DNA of 64,000 bases from Brucella pseudintermedia. Lineage in GTDB: Bacteria; Pseudomonadota; Alphaproteobacteria; Rhizobiales; Rhizobiaceae. This document shows, one piece after another, positions 28,571 to 37,033 of the stretch (positions are counted from its first letter, which is position 1; every line of letters starts with the position of its first letter). The stretch lies in assembly GCF_008932435.1 (NCBI RefSeq), contig NZ_WBWE01000013.1, forward strand, positions 110,396 through 174,395, read 5' to 3'. Below the pieces are notes generated by a model. It saw only the letters and a program-made list of their open reading frames with translations, did no database searches and was not told the origin of the DNA. The position numbers and the translations under genes were made by a program.

Positions 28571-29491
28571 TCAGGCCTTCGCACGCCCCCGGCGATGTTC
28601 GATCAGCATCGACCAGGTATAGAGCGCCAACCCCGCCCATATCAGCGCGAAGGCACCGAGCTGCGCGGCCGAAAACGGCTCGTGGAAAATGAAGATGGCG
28701 AAGAAGAACAGCATCGTCGGCGTCATATATTGCATGAGACCGATAGTCGTATAACGAAGCAGTTTCGCGCCGCCAGCATAGAGGATCAGCGGGATGGCCG
28801 TGAAAGGTCCCGCCAGAAGCAGCATCGTCACATTAAAGGCCGGTCCGGTCGAGAAATGGTCCTGACCATTTGCCGCCAGCCAGAACACATAGCCGAGCGC
28901 CGGAATGCACAGTATCAGCACTTCGAGCGTGAAGCCCTGCAACGGCGCCATAGGCAGTGATTTACGGAAGAACCCGTAAAGACCAAATGTGATCGGCAAG
29001 GCCAGGGATACCCATGGCAGGCCACCGGCATTGATAGTCAGCAAAAGCACTGCGGCAAACGCAAATCCAACGGCAACATACTGGACCTTCGTCAGACGTT
29101 CGCCAAGAAATAGCCCGCCAAGAACGACGTTGAACAGCGGATTGATATAGTAGCCAAGCGCCGCGCCCATCACCTGATCATGCGCAACAGCCCAGACATA
29201 GATCGACCAGTTGGCGGTGATAAGTGCGGCGGTCAAAGCCGCCATGGCCAGCATGCGCGGCCGGCGCACGGCATTGAGAATATCCCCGAACTGCCCCAGT
29301 GCGAGGAGCAGCAACAGGGCAACCGGAACCGACCATATCACGCGATGTGAGACCACTTCCATCGCCGGGATATGACCGAGCGCCTTGAGATAGAATGGCA
29401 AGGCACCCCAGAGCCCATATGCTCCAAGAGCCATCAGAAATCCGCGTGCCCCATCGGAAAGGCGCGTATCGGTGATGGTCTGATCGGACAT
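28571..29491 (-). CDS. rarD: EamA family transporter RarD
   Basis: The 306-residue protein has about ten hydrophobic segments and the RarD subfamily pattern, with GALPFYLKAL after the first segment and HRVIWSVP in the second. RarD proteins are DMT-superfamily permeases of uncertain substrate; chloramphenicol sensitivity was the original association. ATG 29491 starts MSDQTITDTRLSDG; the longer frame to 29530 is not needed. It lies alone between the M23 and cimA genes. Confidence 0.85.
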   Translation of the reverse strand: MSDQTITDTRLSDGARGFLMALGAYGLWGALPFYLKALGHIPAMEVVSHRVIWSVPVALLLLLALGQFGDILNAVRRPRMLAMAALTAALITANWSIYVWAVAHDQVMGAALGYYINPLFNVVLGGLFLGERLTKVQYVAVGFAFAAVLLLTINAGGLPWVSLALPITFGLYGFFRKSLPMAPLQGFTLEVLILCIPALGYVFWLAANGQDHFSTGPAFNVTMLLLAGPFTAIPLILYAGGAKLLRYTTIGLMQYMTPTMLFFFAIFIFHEPFSAAQLGAFALIWAGLALYTWSMLIEHRRGRAKA

Positions 29492-29629
29492 GCCTCTCTC
29501 CTCGGGCGAAAAACGGTCCGCCCAATGCAATTGGCAGGCGGATCAATATGGAACCGCTATGCGCTCAACAATTCATAAAATCCATTCAATTATACTGATC
29601 CAAACATCAATCTTCGTGAACGGATGAGT

Positions 29630-31243
29630 TTACTCGGCAGCGGCCAGCCCGGCCAGCGAGCGGTTTTTCATCAGCTTGTAATTGACCGAATCCATCAGCG
29701 CCTGGAAGGATGCATCGATGATATTGTCCGACACGCCGACCGTGCGCCAGCGAGCGCCGGTCGCGTCGCCGGATTCGATCAGGACGCGCGTGATAGCAGC
29801 CGTTCCTCCATTGAGGATACGCACCTTGAAATCGACCAGTTCAAGATCCTCGATCTCGGCCTGAAAGCGCCCCAGATCCTTGCGCAATGCAATATCGAGC
29901 GCGTTGACGGGGCCGTGTCCTTCAGCCACCGACATGCGAACCTCGCCATCGACCTCCACCTTGACCACGGCTTCCGAAACGGTCTTCAACATGCCGTTGG
30001 CATCGAAACGTCGCTCGACAAGGCAACGAAAGGAGTCGACCTTGAAGAATTCGGGCTGTGGCGTCAGCATGTTGCGGGCCAGAAGCTCGAAGCTCGCATC
30101 CGCGCCCTCATAGGCATAACCTTCCGCCTCGCGCTCCTTGACCAGCGCAATCAGCGTATCAAGGCGCACATCGTCTTTCGCAACGCGAATGCCCCGGCGC
30201 TCCAGCTCGGCAATGAAATTGGATTTTCCGCCCTGATCCGACACCATGACACGGCGGCTGTTGCCGACCGATTCCGGCGGAATATGTTCGTAGGTCTGTG
30301 GCTCCTTGAGCAGCGCGGAGGCATGAATTCCGGCCTTGGTCGCGAAAGCGGAGGTGCCGGTATAGGGTGCCTGCTCCGCCGGTGCGCGATTCAGGATGTC
30401 ATCGAAGGCGCGTGAAATGCGTGTGATGCCTTTCAGCGCAGCAGGCTTGATCCCCAGTTCAAAGCGTTCGGACCAATAGGGTTTCAGCGCAAGGGTCGGG
30501 ATCAGCGAAACGAGGTTAGCATTGCCGCAGCGCTCGCCGATACCGTTGAGCGTCCCCTGCACATGACGCACGCCGGCATCGATGGCCGCAAGCGAAACGG
30601 CAACCGCCTGTTCCGTGTCGTTATGGGCGTGGATGCCAAGGCTTTCGCCCGGAACCACAGCCGTAACGGCAGCGATGATTTCGGCGACTTCGGACGGCTG
30701 TGTGCCGCCATTCGTATCGCAGAGAACGACCCAGCGCGCACCTGCGGAATAGGCCGCCTTGGCACAAGCAAGCGCATATTCGGGATTGGCCTTATATCCA
30801 TCGAAGAAATGCTCGCAATCGACCAGCGCTTCCCGCCCTGCCATGCGTGCAGCAGTGACCGAGGCCGTGATGGACTCGAGGTTTTCCTCATTGGTGCAGC
30901 CGAGCGCGAGCCGAACATGATAGTCCCAGCTCTTGGCAACAAAGCAAACCGCATCGGCGGAGGCCTGCAACAGGCTGGAAAGGCCGGGATCGTTGGACGC
31001 CGAAACGCCTGCGCGCTTCGTCATGCCGAAAGCGGCAAATTTGGCGCGAGCAGTCTGACGGCGCTTGAAAAACGCCGTATCGGTCGGGTTGGCACCCGGA
31101 TATCCGCCTTCCACATAATCGACGCCAAGCTCTTCCAGCAGCGCGACGATCGACTTCTTGTCCTCCACGGAAAAATCGATGCCGGGCGTTTGCTGCCCGT
31201 CTCTTAGCGTGGTGTCGTAGATATAGATGCGCTCGCGTGCCAT
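29630..31243 (-). CDS. cimA: citramalate synthase
   Basis: CimA condenses acetyl-CoA with pyruvate to (R)-citramalate, an alternative route to 2-oxobutyrate and isoleucine; the family shares ancestry with LeuA. The 537-residue protein has the metal and substrate motif YDTTLRDGQQTPG at the N-terminus, the HAHNDTE metal site near residue 200, and a C-terminal LeuA-like allosteric domain (about 390-530). Start and length match the CimA/LeuA-2 family. LeuA itself is a weaker alternative, because the GIDFSVEDK segment is CimA-type. It precedes no obvious partner gene. Confidence 0.9.
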   Translation of the reverse strand: MARERIYIYDTTLRDGQQTPGIDFSVEDKKSIVALLEELGVDYVEGGYPGANPTDTAFFKRRQTARAKFAAFGMTKRAGVSASNDPGLSSLLQASADAVCFVAKSWDYHVRLALGCTNEENLESITASVTAARMAGREALVDCEHFFDGYKANPEYALACAKAAYSAGARWVVLCDTNGGTQPSEVAEIIAAVTAVVPGESLGIHAHNDTEQAVAVSLAAIDAGVRHVQGTLNGIGERCGNANLVSLIPTLALKPYWSERFELGIKPAALKGITRISRAFDDILNRAPAEQAPYTGTSAFATKAGIHASALLKEPQTYEHIPPESVGNSRRVMVSDQGGKSNFIAELERRGIRVAKDDVRLDTLIALVKEREAEGYAYEGADASFELLARNMLTPQPEFFKVDSFRCLVERRFDANGMLKTVSEAVVKVEVDGEVRMSVAEGHGPVNALDIALRKDLGRFQAEIEDLELVDFKVRILNGGTAAITRVLIESGDATGARWRTVGVSDNIIDASFQALMDSVNYKLMKNRSLAGLAAAE

Positions 31244-31276
31244 TCTTGCCTGCCTGTGGGTGGGTATGCGGTTCGA

Positions 31277-31765
31277 TCAACCTTGCTGTTGCGGCCAGTT
31301 TTCGGTGTCGTAATCGGGATGCTGGTAGGAAATCAGCGATCTGACAAGTTCGATGCTCTCTGGATCGCGTTCCGTTGGATAGCCGGGAAGATTTGCGAGC
31401 TTCGGCACATAGGGGAGTTGCTTCTCGATCCCCCATTGGATGGTCGGCTCTATCTCCTCCGGTGCATCGAAAGCGCCGATGGCAAGCGCGATACCATCAG
31501 GCGCTTCATAGGTAAGCGGCGTGCCGCATTCAGGACAGAAGCCACGCCGCACGTGATTGGACGAGCGGAAGCGCTTCGGCTCGTTGCGTGTCCATTCCAG
31601 CTTCGCTTCTCCCACGGACACCAGCGGCGCATAAAAATTGCCGAACGCCTTCTGGCACATGCGGCAATTGCAGATCGATGCGGACCCCAGCGCGCCATCG
31701 ACGCGAAAGCGCACCGCACCGCACTGGCAGCCGCCAGTATAGATCGGTTTGTTATCAAGCGTCAT
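31277..31765 (-). CDS. GFA / CENP-V family protein
   Basis: The 162-residue protein has the zinc-binding GFA fold: CQCGAVRF near residue 13, CNCRMCQ near residue 33, and CPECGTPL near residue 77. Members include a glutathione-dependent formaldehyde-activating enzyme, but most have no known reaction. It ends 33 bases before the cimA start, and begins 28 bases after the cysS stop, so the three leftward genes could share a transcript. Confidence 0.88.
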   Translation of the reverse strand: MTLDNKPIYTGGCQCGAVRFRVDGALGSASICNCRMCQKAFGNFYAPLVSVGEAKLEWTRNEPKRFRSSNHVRRGFCPECGTPLTYEAPDGIALAIGAFDAPEEIEPTIQWGIEKQLPYVPKLANLPGYPTERDPESIELVRSLISYQHPDYDTENWPQQQG

Positions 31766-31793
31766 CTCGTCCTCCCCTTGATCCGGACTTTGG

Positions 31794-33311
31794 CTAACCT
31801 ACCACATCCCATGTCGTGATGCGCTCGCCCGTTTCCGGGTCCTTGCCATCCTTGAGTTGCACACCTTCGCCAAGCAGTTCATCGCGAATGCGATCAGCCT
31901 CGGCCCAGTTCTTCTCATTGATAAAGCGCAGACGCTCCGCAATCCGGGCTTCGACAGCTTCGCTATCCACCTCTGCCTTGGCAAAGACCGGAATATCTTC
32001 AGCCGTTACGAAATGCGGATCGAACAGGCCCAGCAGCGCCATGCCCTCGCCCAATCCGGCAACATCACGCGCCTTGAAAGCCTTGCGCAAAGCCGTGATC
32101 GCCGTCCAGCTGTTCAAATCGTCGGACAGAGCCTCCACCACCTCGCCGACTGCGGTCAGCGTTTCCGGCACCGCGAAATTCCTGTCGCGCAGCAGGCCAT
32201 ACCAGCGATGCAGCTCCTCGGCGGATTCCACCAGACGCTGCGCCGTCCAGTTGATCGGCTCGCGATAATGCGTCTGCAACATCGACAGGCGTGCGGCCAG
32301 ACCGACCCAGCGATCACGTGCATCGACGTCATCCCAGACGCCCAGTTGCGGCAAGCCCTCATTCAGCACATCGCGAATGGTGATGAAATTGCCGAGCGAT
32401 TTCGCCATCTTCTGCCCTTCGACCTGCAAGAAGCCGTTATGCATCCAGATGCTTGCCATCCGCTCGGTGCCGAATGCGCAGCATGATTGTGCGATTTCGT
32501 TCTCATGATGCGGAAAGACGAGATCGATGCCGCCGCCATGAATGTCGAACTGGTTTTTCAGCGGATCATCGCATTTCAGGCCACCGCCGAACGGCTCAAG
32601 CAGCTTGGCCATCGACATGGCCGAGCATTCGATATGCCAGCCCGGACGGCCCAACGCCGTGATTCCTGCGGGAGATGGCCAGCCCGGCTCGCCTTCCTTC
32701 GACGGCTTCCACAGAACGAAATCCATTTCGTCCCGCTTGTAGGAGGCAACGTCGACGCGGGCGCCTGCCAGCATCTCGTCCAGCGAGCGGCGGGCAAGCG
32801 CGCCATAGCGCGGCCCCTTCCGCTCGTTCATGGCAGACGGCGAGAAGAGGACGTGATCCTCGGCCACATAAGCCACGCCGAGCTTCACCAGGCGATCGAT
32901 CATGGCGCGCATTTCGTCCATATGCTCGGTCGCGCGCGGCTGAACGCTCGGCGCCAGATTGCCAAGCGCCGTCACGTCTACCTGAAACTGCGCATTGGTG
33001 CTTTCCGTCACCCGGCGAATGGCTTCGTTGAACGGCAGGTCAGGATAATCGCGCGCGGCGCGGGCGTTGATCTTGTCATCGACGTCCGTAATGTTGCGCG
33101 CATAGGTCACGTGATCCGCGCCATAAACATGACGCAGCAGGCGGAACAGCACGTCGAAAACAATCACCGGCCGCGCATTGCCAATATGCGCGAAATCATA
33201 AACGGTGGGACCGCAGACATACATGCGCACATTGTCGGCATCGAGGGGAGAAAACTCCTCCTTGGTGCGGGTCAGCGTGTTGTACAGACGCAGTTGCGGC
33301 GCATAAGCCAT
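31794..33311 (-). CDS. cysS: cysteinyl-tRNA synthetase
   Basis: CysS charges tRNA-Cys. The 505-residue enzyme is class I with HIGN (in [11 protein letters not shown]) and the KMSKS variant KMAKSLGNF, zinc-binding cysteine near residue 34 (MYVCGPTVY) and another in HIECSAM. ATG 33311 is chosen because [14 protein letters not shown] is the family start and GGGGAA lies just upstream; the longer frame to 33365 is in the leader. A possible Cys-containing leader peptide lies 118 bases upstream on the same strand. Confidence 0.96.
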   Translation of the reverse strand: MAYAPQLRLYNTLTRTKEEFSPLDADNVRMYVCGPTVYDFAHIGNARPVIVFDVLFRLLRHVYGADHVTYARNITDVDDKINARAARDYPDLPFNEAIRRVTESTNAQFQVDVTALGNLAPSVQPRATEHMDEMRAMIDRLVKLGVAYVAEDHVLFSPSAMNERKGPRYGALARRSLDEMLAGARVDVASYKRDEMDFVLWKPSKEGEPGWPSPAGITALGRPGWHIECSAMSMAKLLEPFGGGLKCDDPLKNQFDIHGGGIDLVFPHHENEIAQSCCAFGTERMASIWMHNGFLQVEGQKMAKSLGNFITIRDVLNEGLPQLGVWDDVDARDRWVGLAARLSMLQTHYREPINWTAQRLVESAEELHRWYGLLRDRNFAVPETLTAVGEVVEALSDDLNSWTAITALRKAFKARDVAGLGEGMALLGLFDPHFVTAEDIPVFAKAEVDSEAVEARIAERLRFINEKNWAEADRIRDELLGEGVQLKDGKDPETGERITTWDVVG

Positions 33312-33429
33312 TGTAAATATTCCCCAAAAGACCTGTGAAATCAGTGCGCGACTGACTGCAGCCAACTGGCCGGGGCGTTATCATCCAATTTTTATGAAGG
33401 GAGACGAAAACGGCCGGGCCAGCAAGCTG

Positions 33430-33480
33430 CTAGCCAATAATAATCGCACAGATACAAATGATCGTGGTCAGCGTTTTCAT
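33430..33480 (-). CDS. candidate cysteine leader peptide upstream of cysS
   Basis: A 16-codon open frame on the cysS strand encodes MKTLTTIICICAIIIG, with two cysteine codons (TGT-ATC-TGT) at positions 9 and 11, followed by TAG. A hairpin (GGCTAGCA-GCT-TGCTGGCC, one mismatch) overlaps its stop, and its 3' arm CTGGCC can instead pair with a downstream GGCCAG (about 33367-33372), giving mutually exclusive structures. cysS starts 118 bases further on. This fits ribosome-mediated attenuation by cysteine. A candidate promoter TTGACG-N17-GATAAG lies just upstream. The peptide is also rich in isoleucine, so a small membrane peptide is an alternative. No ribosome-binding site is strong. Confidence 0.4.
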   Translation of the reverse strand: MKTLTTIICICAIIIG

Positions 33481-33553
33481 GCCAGCACTTATCCTCAAGA
33501 GGGGTGCTTCCGTCAAGAACTTTCGCGACCAGCCTGATAGTTTGGCCAGATCG

Positions 33554-33577
33554 CCGCAAATGTTGCGGATTTGCAAC
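33554..33577. promoter_or_regulatory. nested inverted repeats between the cysS leader and the small basic gene
   Basis: CCGCAA-ATG-TTGCGG (33554-33568) is a perfect palindrome, and its right half is shared with GTTGC-GGATTT-GCAAC (33562-33577). Both lie in the divergent region serving the leader/cysS transcript and the small gene at 33694. Confidence 0.35.
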
Positions 33578-33693
33578 ACATATACATCCTCCACAGCATC
33601 AACCGGAAAACCCCAAAACCGGCTCCAAACAGCCTTCATTCGGTCTCAATCGATCACAAAATGGTGAACAGGCATTATCGAAAGGAAGGACCA

Positions 33694-33861
33694 ATGTCTA
33701 AGAATGAACTGCAACCCCGCCAAGACCGACTGGTTGATAAATATCGCGAGATCGGGCCTGCCGTGCTTGTTGCAGCATTGCTGAACGCAACGCGGCGCAC
33801 GACCGACGGTCGTAACGACAATCGCCGTCGCTCCATTCTCTCCGTCAAGAAGACCGGCTGA
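33694..33861 (+). CDS. small basic hypothetical protein
   Basis: The 55-residue product (MSKNELQPRQDRLVDKYREIGPAVLVAALLNAT... with a C-terminal RRR) is basic at its C-terminus and has one amphipathic/hydrophobic middle segment. ATG 33694 has an excellent AAGGAAGGA site six bases before it, so the small frame is likely real; upstream in-frame starts from 33571 have no such site. I do not recognise the family. Confidence 0.55.
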   Translation: MSKNELQPRQDRLVDKYREIGPAVLVAALLNATRRTTDGRNDNRRRSILSVKKTG

Positions 33862-33959
33862 AAAGTCTGATATCGTTCAGCGCCGAGCCTCAGCGGGCGC
33901 GACGAGAAGAGACAGCGGATTCATAGAAACAGCGCCAGTGCGGGACACTGGCGATATGA

Positions 33960-34739
33960 TCAGAACATCGAAAGCTGGCCGCCATCACCGTCATCGGATT
34001 CGGGCTTGCTCTTCCGCCTCGACTTTGCATTCTCCGAGGGAACCTGTTCCTCCACACGCTCCTGCAAGTCGGGCGTCGTGTTGGCCACCTTATTGACCTT
34101 GTCCGATACGGGAATCGCTTCAAAGAAATCATCCTGAACCGGGCGCATTATATCCGCCACTTCGCGGGGGAGGAAGCGCTTGCAGTCCAGCCAGCGGGCG
34201 AAATCTTCCGGCTGCACAACAACCGGCATCCTTTCATGGATGGGGCGCAACAGGTCGTTTGCGGCCGTCGTCAGTATGCCTCCGGTATCGATCTGCGAGC
34301 CGTCGGCGCTGCTCCATGTCTCGATCAAGCCACCGAAAGCAACAATGCCGCCCTTTCGCGGGCGCACCCAGTAAGCCTGAGCCTTGTTCTTCCCCTCGCG
34401 ACGCCATTCGTAAAAGCCCGATGCCGGGATCAGGGCGCGTCGATGATTGAGGGCGGCTCGGAACGAATTCTTCTCCGCAGCGGTTTCCGAGCGGATATTG
34501 AACATCAGCGGCCAGTCGCTCGGGTCCTTGACCCATGACGGCACAAATCCCCAACGCACCAGCAATCCGACGCGATCCGGCCTGTTGCTCCCCGGCGGTG
34601 GCGTTTCGCCGCCGACAATGGTTAGAATGGGCTGCGTCGGCGCGATATTATATCGTGGAGGAAAATCCTCCGCGATCAATGCCGCCGCGAAGGCTTCCAG
34701 TTCTTCCCGGCTTGCAGTCAATGAAAAACGTCCACACAT
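33960..34739 (-). CDS. yedK: SOS-response-associated peptidase YedK (HMCES/SRAP family)
   Basis: SRAP proteins protect abasic sites in single-stranded DNA by crosslinking through their N-terminal cysteine. The 259-residue product has the invariant Met-Cys2 start (MCGRFSLT), the catalytic segment PASGFYEW with its glutamate, and HERMPVVV with the active-site histidine. Cys2 must become the N-terminal residue, so ATG 34739 is required even though ATG codons three and more residues upstream are in frame (the frame runs on to 35123). The C-terminal 50 residues are a charged tail. In E. coli the gene is under LexA; no LexA box is recognised here. Confidence 0.95.
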   Translation of the reverse strand: MCGRFSLTASREELEAFAAALIAEDFPPRYNIAPTQPILTIVGGETPPPGSNRPDRVGLLVRWGFVPSWVKDPSDWPLMFNIRSETAAEKNSFRAALNHRRALIPASGFYEWRREGKNKAQAYWVRPRKGGIVAFGGLIETWSSADGSQIDTGGILTTAANDLLRPIHERMPVVVQPEDFARWLDCKRFLPREVADIMRPVQDDFFEAIPVSDKVNKVANTTPDLQERVEEQVPSENAKSRRKSKPESDDGDGGQLSMF

Positions 34740-34833
34740 GAGGGGCATGTTCAAGCTTTTTGCCAAGCGGTCAAGGGTGGTTTTCCATTGCCAACGAGTG
34801 TCCAGCCAATCATAGCTAGGGTCAGGACCCAGA

Positions 34834-34877
34834 GCGCATCCCGAAAAGCGTGAAACGGTTTTCGGAGCGAGATGCGC
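34834..34877. repeat. dispersed palindromic repeat, copy C (first hairpin only)
   Basis: GCGCATC / GATGCGC arms around GAAAA...TTTTC repeat the first hairpin of copy A. It lies upstream of the NUDIX gene. The in-frame ATG at 34872 is inside the repeat arm, which supports the later start of that gene. Confidence 0.8.
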
Positions 34878-34898
34878 TTGAAAACGAAAAGCTCGAAC

Positions 34899-35357
34899 AT
34901 GATGAAAACAGTTCCCGTACTTCCAATTCCTGCGAAAGTTCATGGTGTTTCGCTGATCTGCCGGCGCGAGCGGCGCTTTCTGCTGGTGGAGCGCGGGAAA
35001 GAACCATGGAAAGGCTGGCTCGCCTTTCCGGGCGGCAGCATTGAACCGGGTGAAACCCCGGAACAGGCCGCGATCCGCGAACTCAAGGAAGAAACAGCGC
35101 TCGATGCAAAGGCCCTGTCCCACGTCATCACCGTGGATCTGGCGCTTGAGGGCAAGGCTTATGCCAAGAGCTATTACCTGTCTGTGTTCCGGGCCAACGA
35201 AGTTTCAGGTCAGGAAGTGGCAGGAGACGACGCTGCCTCCATCCACTGGCTGACAATTGAAGAAATGACGACCGCAAAAGTGACGGACAGTACGCTTGAG
35301 GTCGCCCGGTCCGTGGCGGAGAGTGAAGACGAACGCCCGGATATTAATCCTGTTTAG
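34899..35357 (+). CDS. NUDIX hydrolase
   Basis: NUDIX enzymes hydrolyse nucleoside diphosphate derivatives. The 152-residue protein has the Nudix box GGSIEPGETPEQAAIRELKEET (shown here in full only as its core GxxxxGE...REL.EE) near residue 52. The N-terminal MMKTVPVLPIPAK start at 34899 is preferred over the frame start at 34872, which falls inside a dispersed repeat. Substrate cannot be deduced; an ADP-ribose type is suggested by general length only. Confidence 0.9.
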   Translation: MMKTVPVLPIPAKVHGVSLICRRERRFLLVERGKEPWKGWLAFPGGSIEPGETPEQAAIRELKEETALDAKALSHVITVDLALEGKAYAKSYYLSVFRANEVSGQEVAGDDAASIHWLTIEEMTTAKVTDSTLEVARSVAESEDERPDINPV

Positions 35358-35420
35358 CGATCTGCCTTGAAGAGGCCCCTATTTATAGCAATAGCTCATT
35401 TCCAAGTGAGAGGTTTTCGT

Positions 35421-35804
35421 TTGAAAAGCATTCCGTTTTTTCGACCGGCTGCCTGCTTCTCGATTGCTTTATGGGTCGGGGCGGCATTTCCGGCTTTCGC
35501 TCAGGACGCGCCCTATCAAGGGAAAATGTTGCGGCTCGCCGAAATTCTCGGCTCGCTTCACTATCTGCGCAATCTGTGCGGCGAGGCTGGCAGCGAATGG
35601 CGCGATCGGATGGATGCGATCGTAACGGCGGAAAAACCTTCCGAGGCCGAACGGGTGCGGCTCGTTTCAAGCTTCAACCACGGCTATCGCGTGTTCAGCG
35701 ACAATTATACCCGCTGCACACCGTCGGCGCTTGCGGCGATAGATCGCTACATGAAGGAAGGCGGGGACTTGTCGAACGAGATCATCTCACGCTATGGAAA
35801 TTAA
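35421..35804 (+). CDS. TIGR02301 family secreted protein
   Basis: The 127-residue product has a signal peptide (about 1-28, ending AFAQ) and the conserved pattern LAEILGSLHYLRNLCG...W.. and CTPSALAAIDRYM with two cysteines, which is the TIGR02301 family of unknown function in Rhizobiales. TTG 35421 is chosen because GAGAGG lies seven bases before it and it begins the signal peptide; the frame's earlier TTG at 35367 has no site. The protein is expected in the periplasm. Confidence 0.75.
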   Translation: MKSIPFFRPAACFSIALWVGAAFPAFAQDAPYQGKMLRLAEILGSLHYLRNLCGEAGSEWRDRMDAIVTAEKPSEAERVRLVSSFNHGYRVFSDNYTRCTPSALAAIDRYMKEGGDLSNEIISRYGN

Positions 35805-35864
35805 CCAATCATTCACTCTTGTGCGGATTGACAGGATTAGTTCATTCAAATCCGTGATAATCTG

Positions 35865-35880
35865 TTAACACTGTCTTAAG
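35865..35880 (-). promoter_or_regulatory. candidate CtrA-binding site (minus-strand orientation)
   Basis: TTAA-N7-TTAAC reads without mismatch on the minus strand (TTAAGACAGTGTTAAC), about 90 bases before the small acidic gene at 35970 and after the TIGR02301 gene. Confidence 0.45.
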
Positions 35881-35969
35881 AAGGCAGTCAGGTTGCCAGG
35901 CGGTTGAACTCCCTCAAAACGGTGAGACACCGGCAGTGCGACAGAAAGGCGAAAGCCAGGATGAAATCT

Positions 35970-36227
35970 ATGGAACATGCACCGGTCGATCTGGACGAAA
36001 TGATTGCGCGCGAGAAGAAACTCGTCGCAATCGAATATCATAATGAGGCCTGGGCTGACGGTATCTCTGAAGGTATCGAACCGGAAATCCTTGCCGAAGC
36101 AGCCTTTACGACCGCGCTTACCGAACTGATCCGTGAGGCAGGCGACGACTGCGCGCTGGAGTTGATCGAAAAGATGCGTGAACAGATTGTAGCGGGAACT
36201 TTCCTGCCGCAGCGCATTCTTCAATAA
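35970..36227 (+). CDS. small acidic hypothetical protein
   Basis: The 85-residue acidic, mostly helical protein (MEHAPVDLDEMIAREKK...) has no domain I recognise. ATG 35970 has an AGGA site nine bases before it; the ATG at 35961 sits against that site and is less likely. A candidate CtrA box lies upstream. Similar small acidic proteins are conserved in Rhizobiales, but this is a general impression. Confidence 0.6.
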   Translation: MEHAPVDLDEMIAREKKLVAIEYHNEAWADGISEGIEPEILAEAAFTTALTELIREAGDDCALELIEKMREQIVAGTFLPQRILQ

Positions 36228-36301
36228 GAGCAGAAAAAACGCCGGTCGCGGGACCAGACCGGCGCCGAAGTTCCCTTCCGGCGTCCCCCTTCCAGCGCCA
36301 A

Positions 36302-37033
36302 ATGTCATTCTCGATCAGGAACTCCGCCTCGCCCCGAAATCTGCTGGCAGGGATATTCCTTGCCTCAGGCATTGCCTTGCCCGCTGCGGCAGCAAATTCC
36401 TTCGATCTCGCGCTGGTGGATCAGTCGGGTTTCCTGCAGCGTCCGGGTGCCCGCGCTGTGGCGGATGAAGGCAATCCATCCCCCATTCCCCTGCCCGGTG
36501 CGCTTCCGCGCGCGGTGCCGAGAATATCGCCGGACACGGCGCCTCTCCCGGCCGCCTCCAAGCCCATGCCGGAAATCCACCGCGATTTCGACAAGCTTCC
36601 GGAGCCTGTGAAATTGATGCGCGAGCGCATGTTGCAAGCCGCCCGTTCCGGCGACGTCGAGCAATTGCGTCCGCTTCTCGGCGTCGAGGACAAGGCGACA
36701 CAGCTCTCGCTGGAAGACCATGAGGAAGACGTTATCGATTTTCTCAAATCGCTTTCGGGCGACGAAGCAGGCCGTGAAGTTCTCGCAATCATCGTCGATC
36801 TTCTGGACACGGGCTACGTTCATCTGAATCCAGGCAAGGAGGACGAGGTCTATGTCTGGCCCTATTTCTACGCCATGCCTCTCGACAGACTGACGCCGCC
36901 GCAGATTGTGGAGCTTTTCGAGATCGTCACCGCTGGCGATTTCGAGGACATGAAGAAGGCGGGCGGCTATATTTTCTATAGTATCGGGATCGGGCCGGAC
37001 GGCAGCTGGCGCTTTTTTACCGCTGGCGAGTAA
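36302..37033 (+). CDS. hypothetical periplasmic protein
   Basis: The 243-residue product has a signal peptide (about 1-31, ending PAAAA), a proline-rich linker (about 55-90) and a C-terminal globular domain (about 100-243). The segment DTGYVHLNPG...VYVWPYFYAMPLDRLTP is distinctive but I cannot tie it to a named family. It ends directly against the convergent GlxA-type regulator gene. Confidence 0.7.
   Translation: MSFSIRNSASPRNLLAGIFLASGIALPAAAANSFDLALVDQSGFLQRPGARAVADEGNPSPIPLPGALPRAVPRISPDTAPLPAASKPMPEIHRDFDKLPEPVKLMRERMLQAARSGDVEQLRPLLGVEDKATQLSLEDHEEDVIDFLKSLSGDEAGREVLAIIVDLLDTGYVHLNPGKEDEVYVWPYFYAMPLDRLTPPQIVELFEIVTAGDFEDMKKAGGYIFYSIGIGPDGSWRFFTAGE

Noticed and set aside
32487..33338. 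Plus-strand frame of 283 codons across cysS
   Set aside because: Antisense to cysS, which carries the HIGN and KMAKS motifs.
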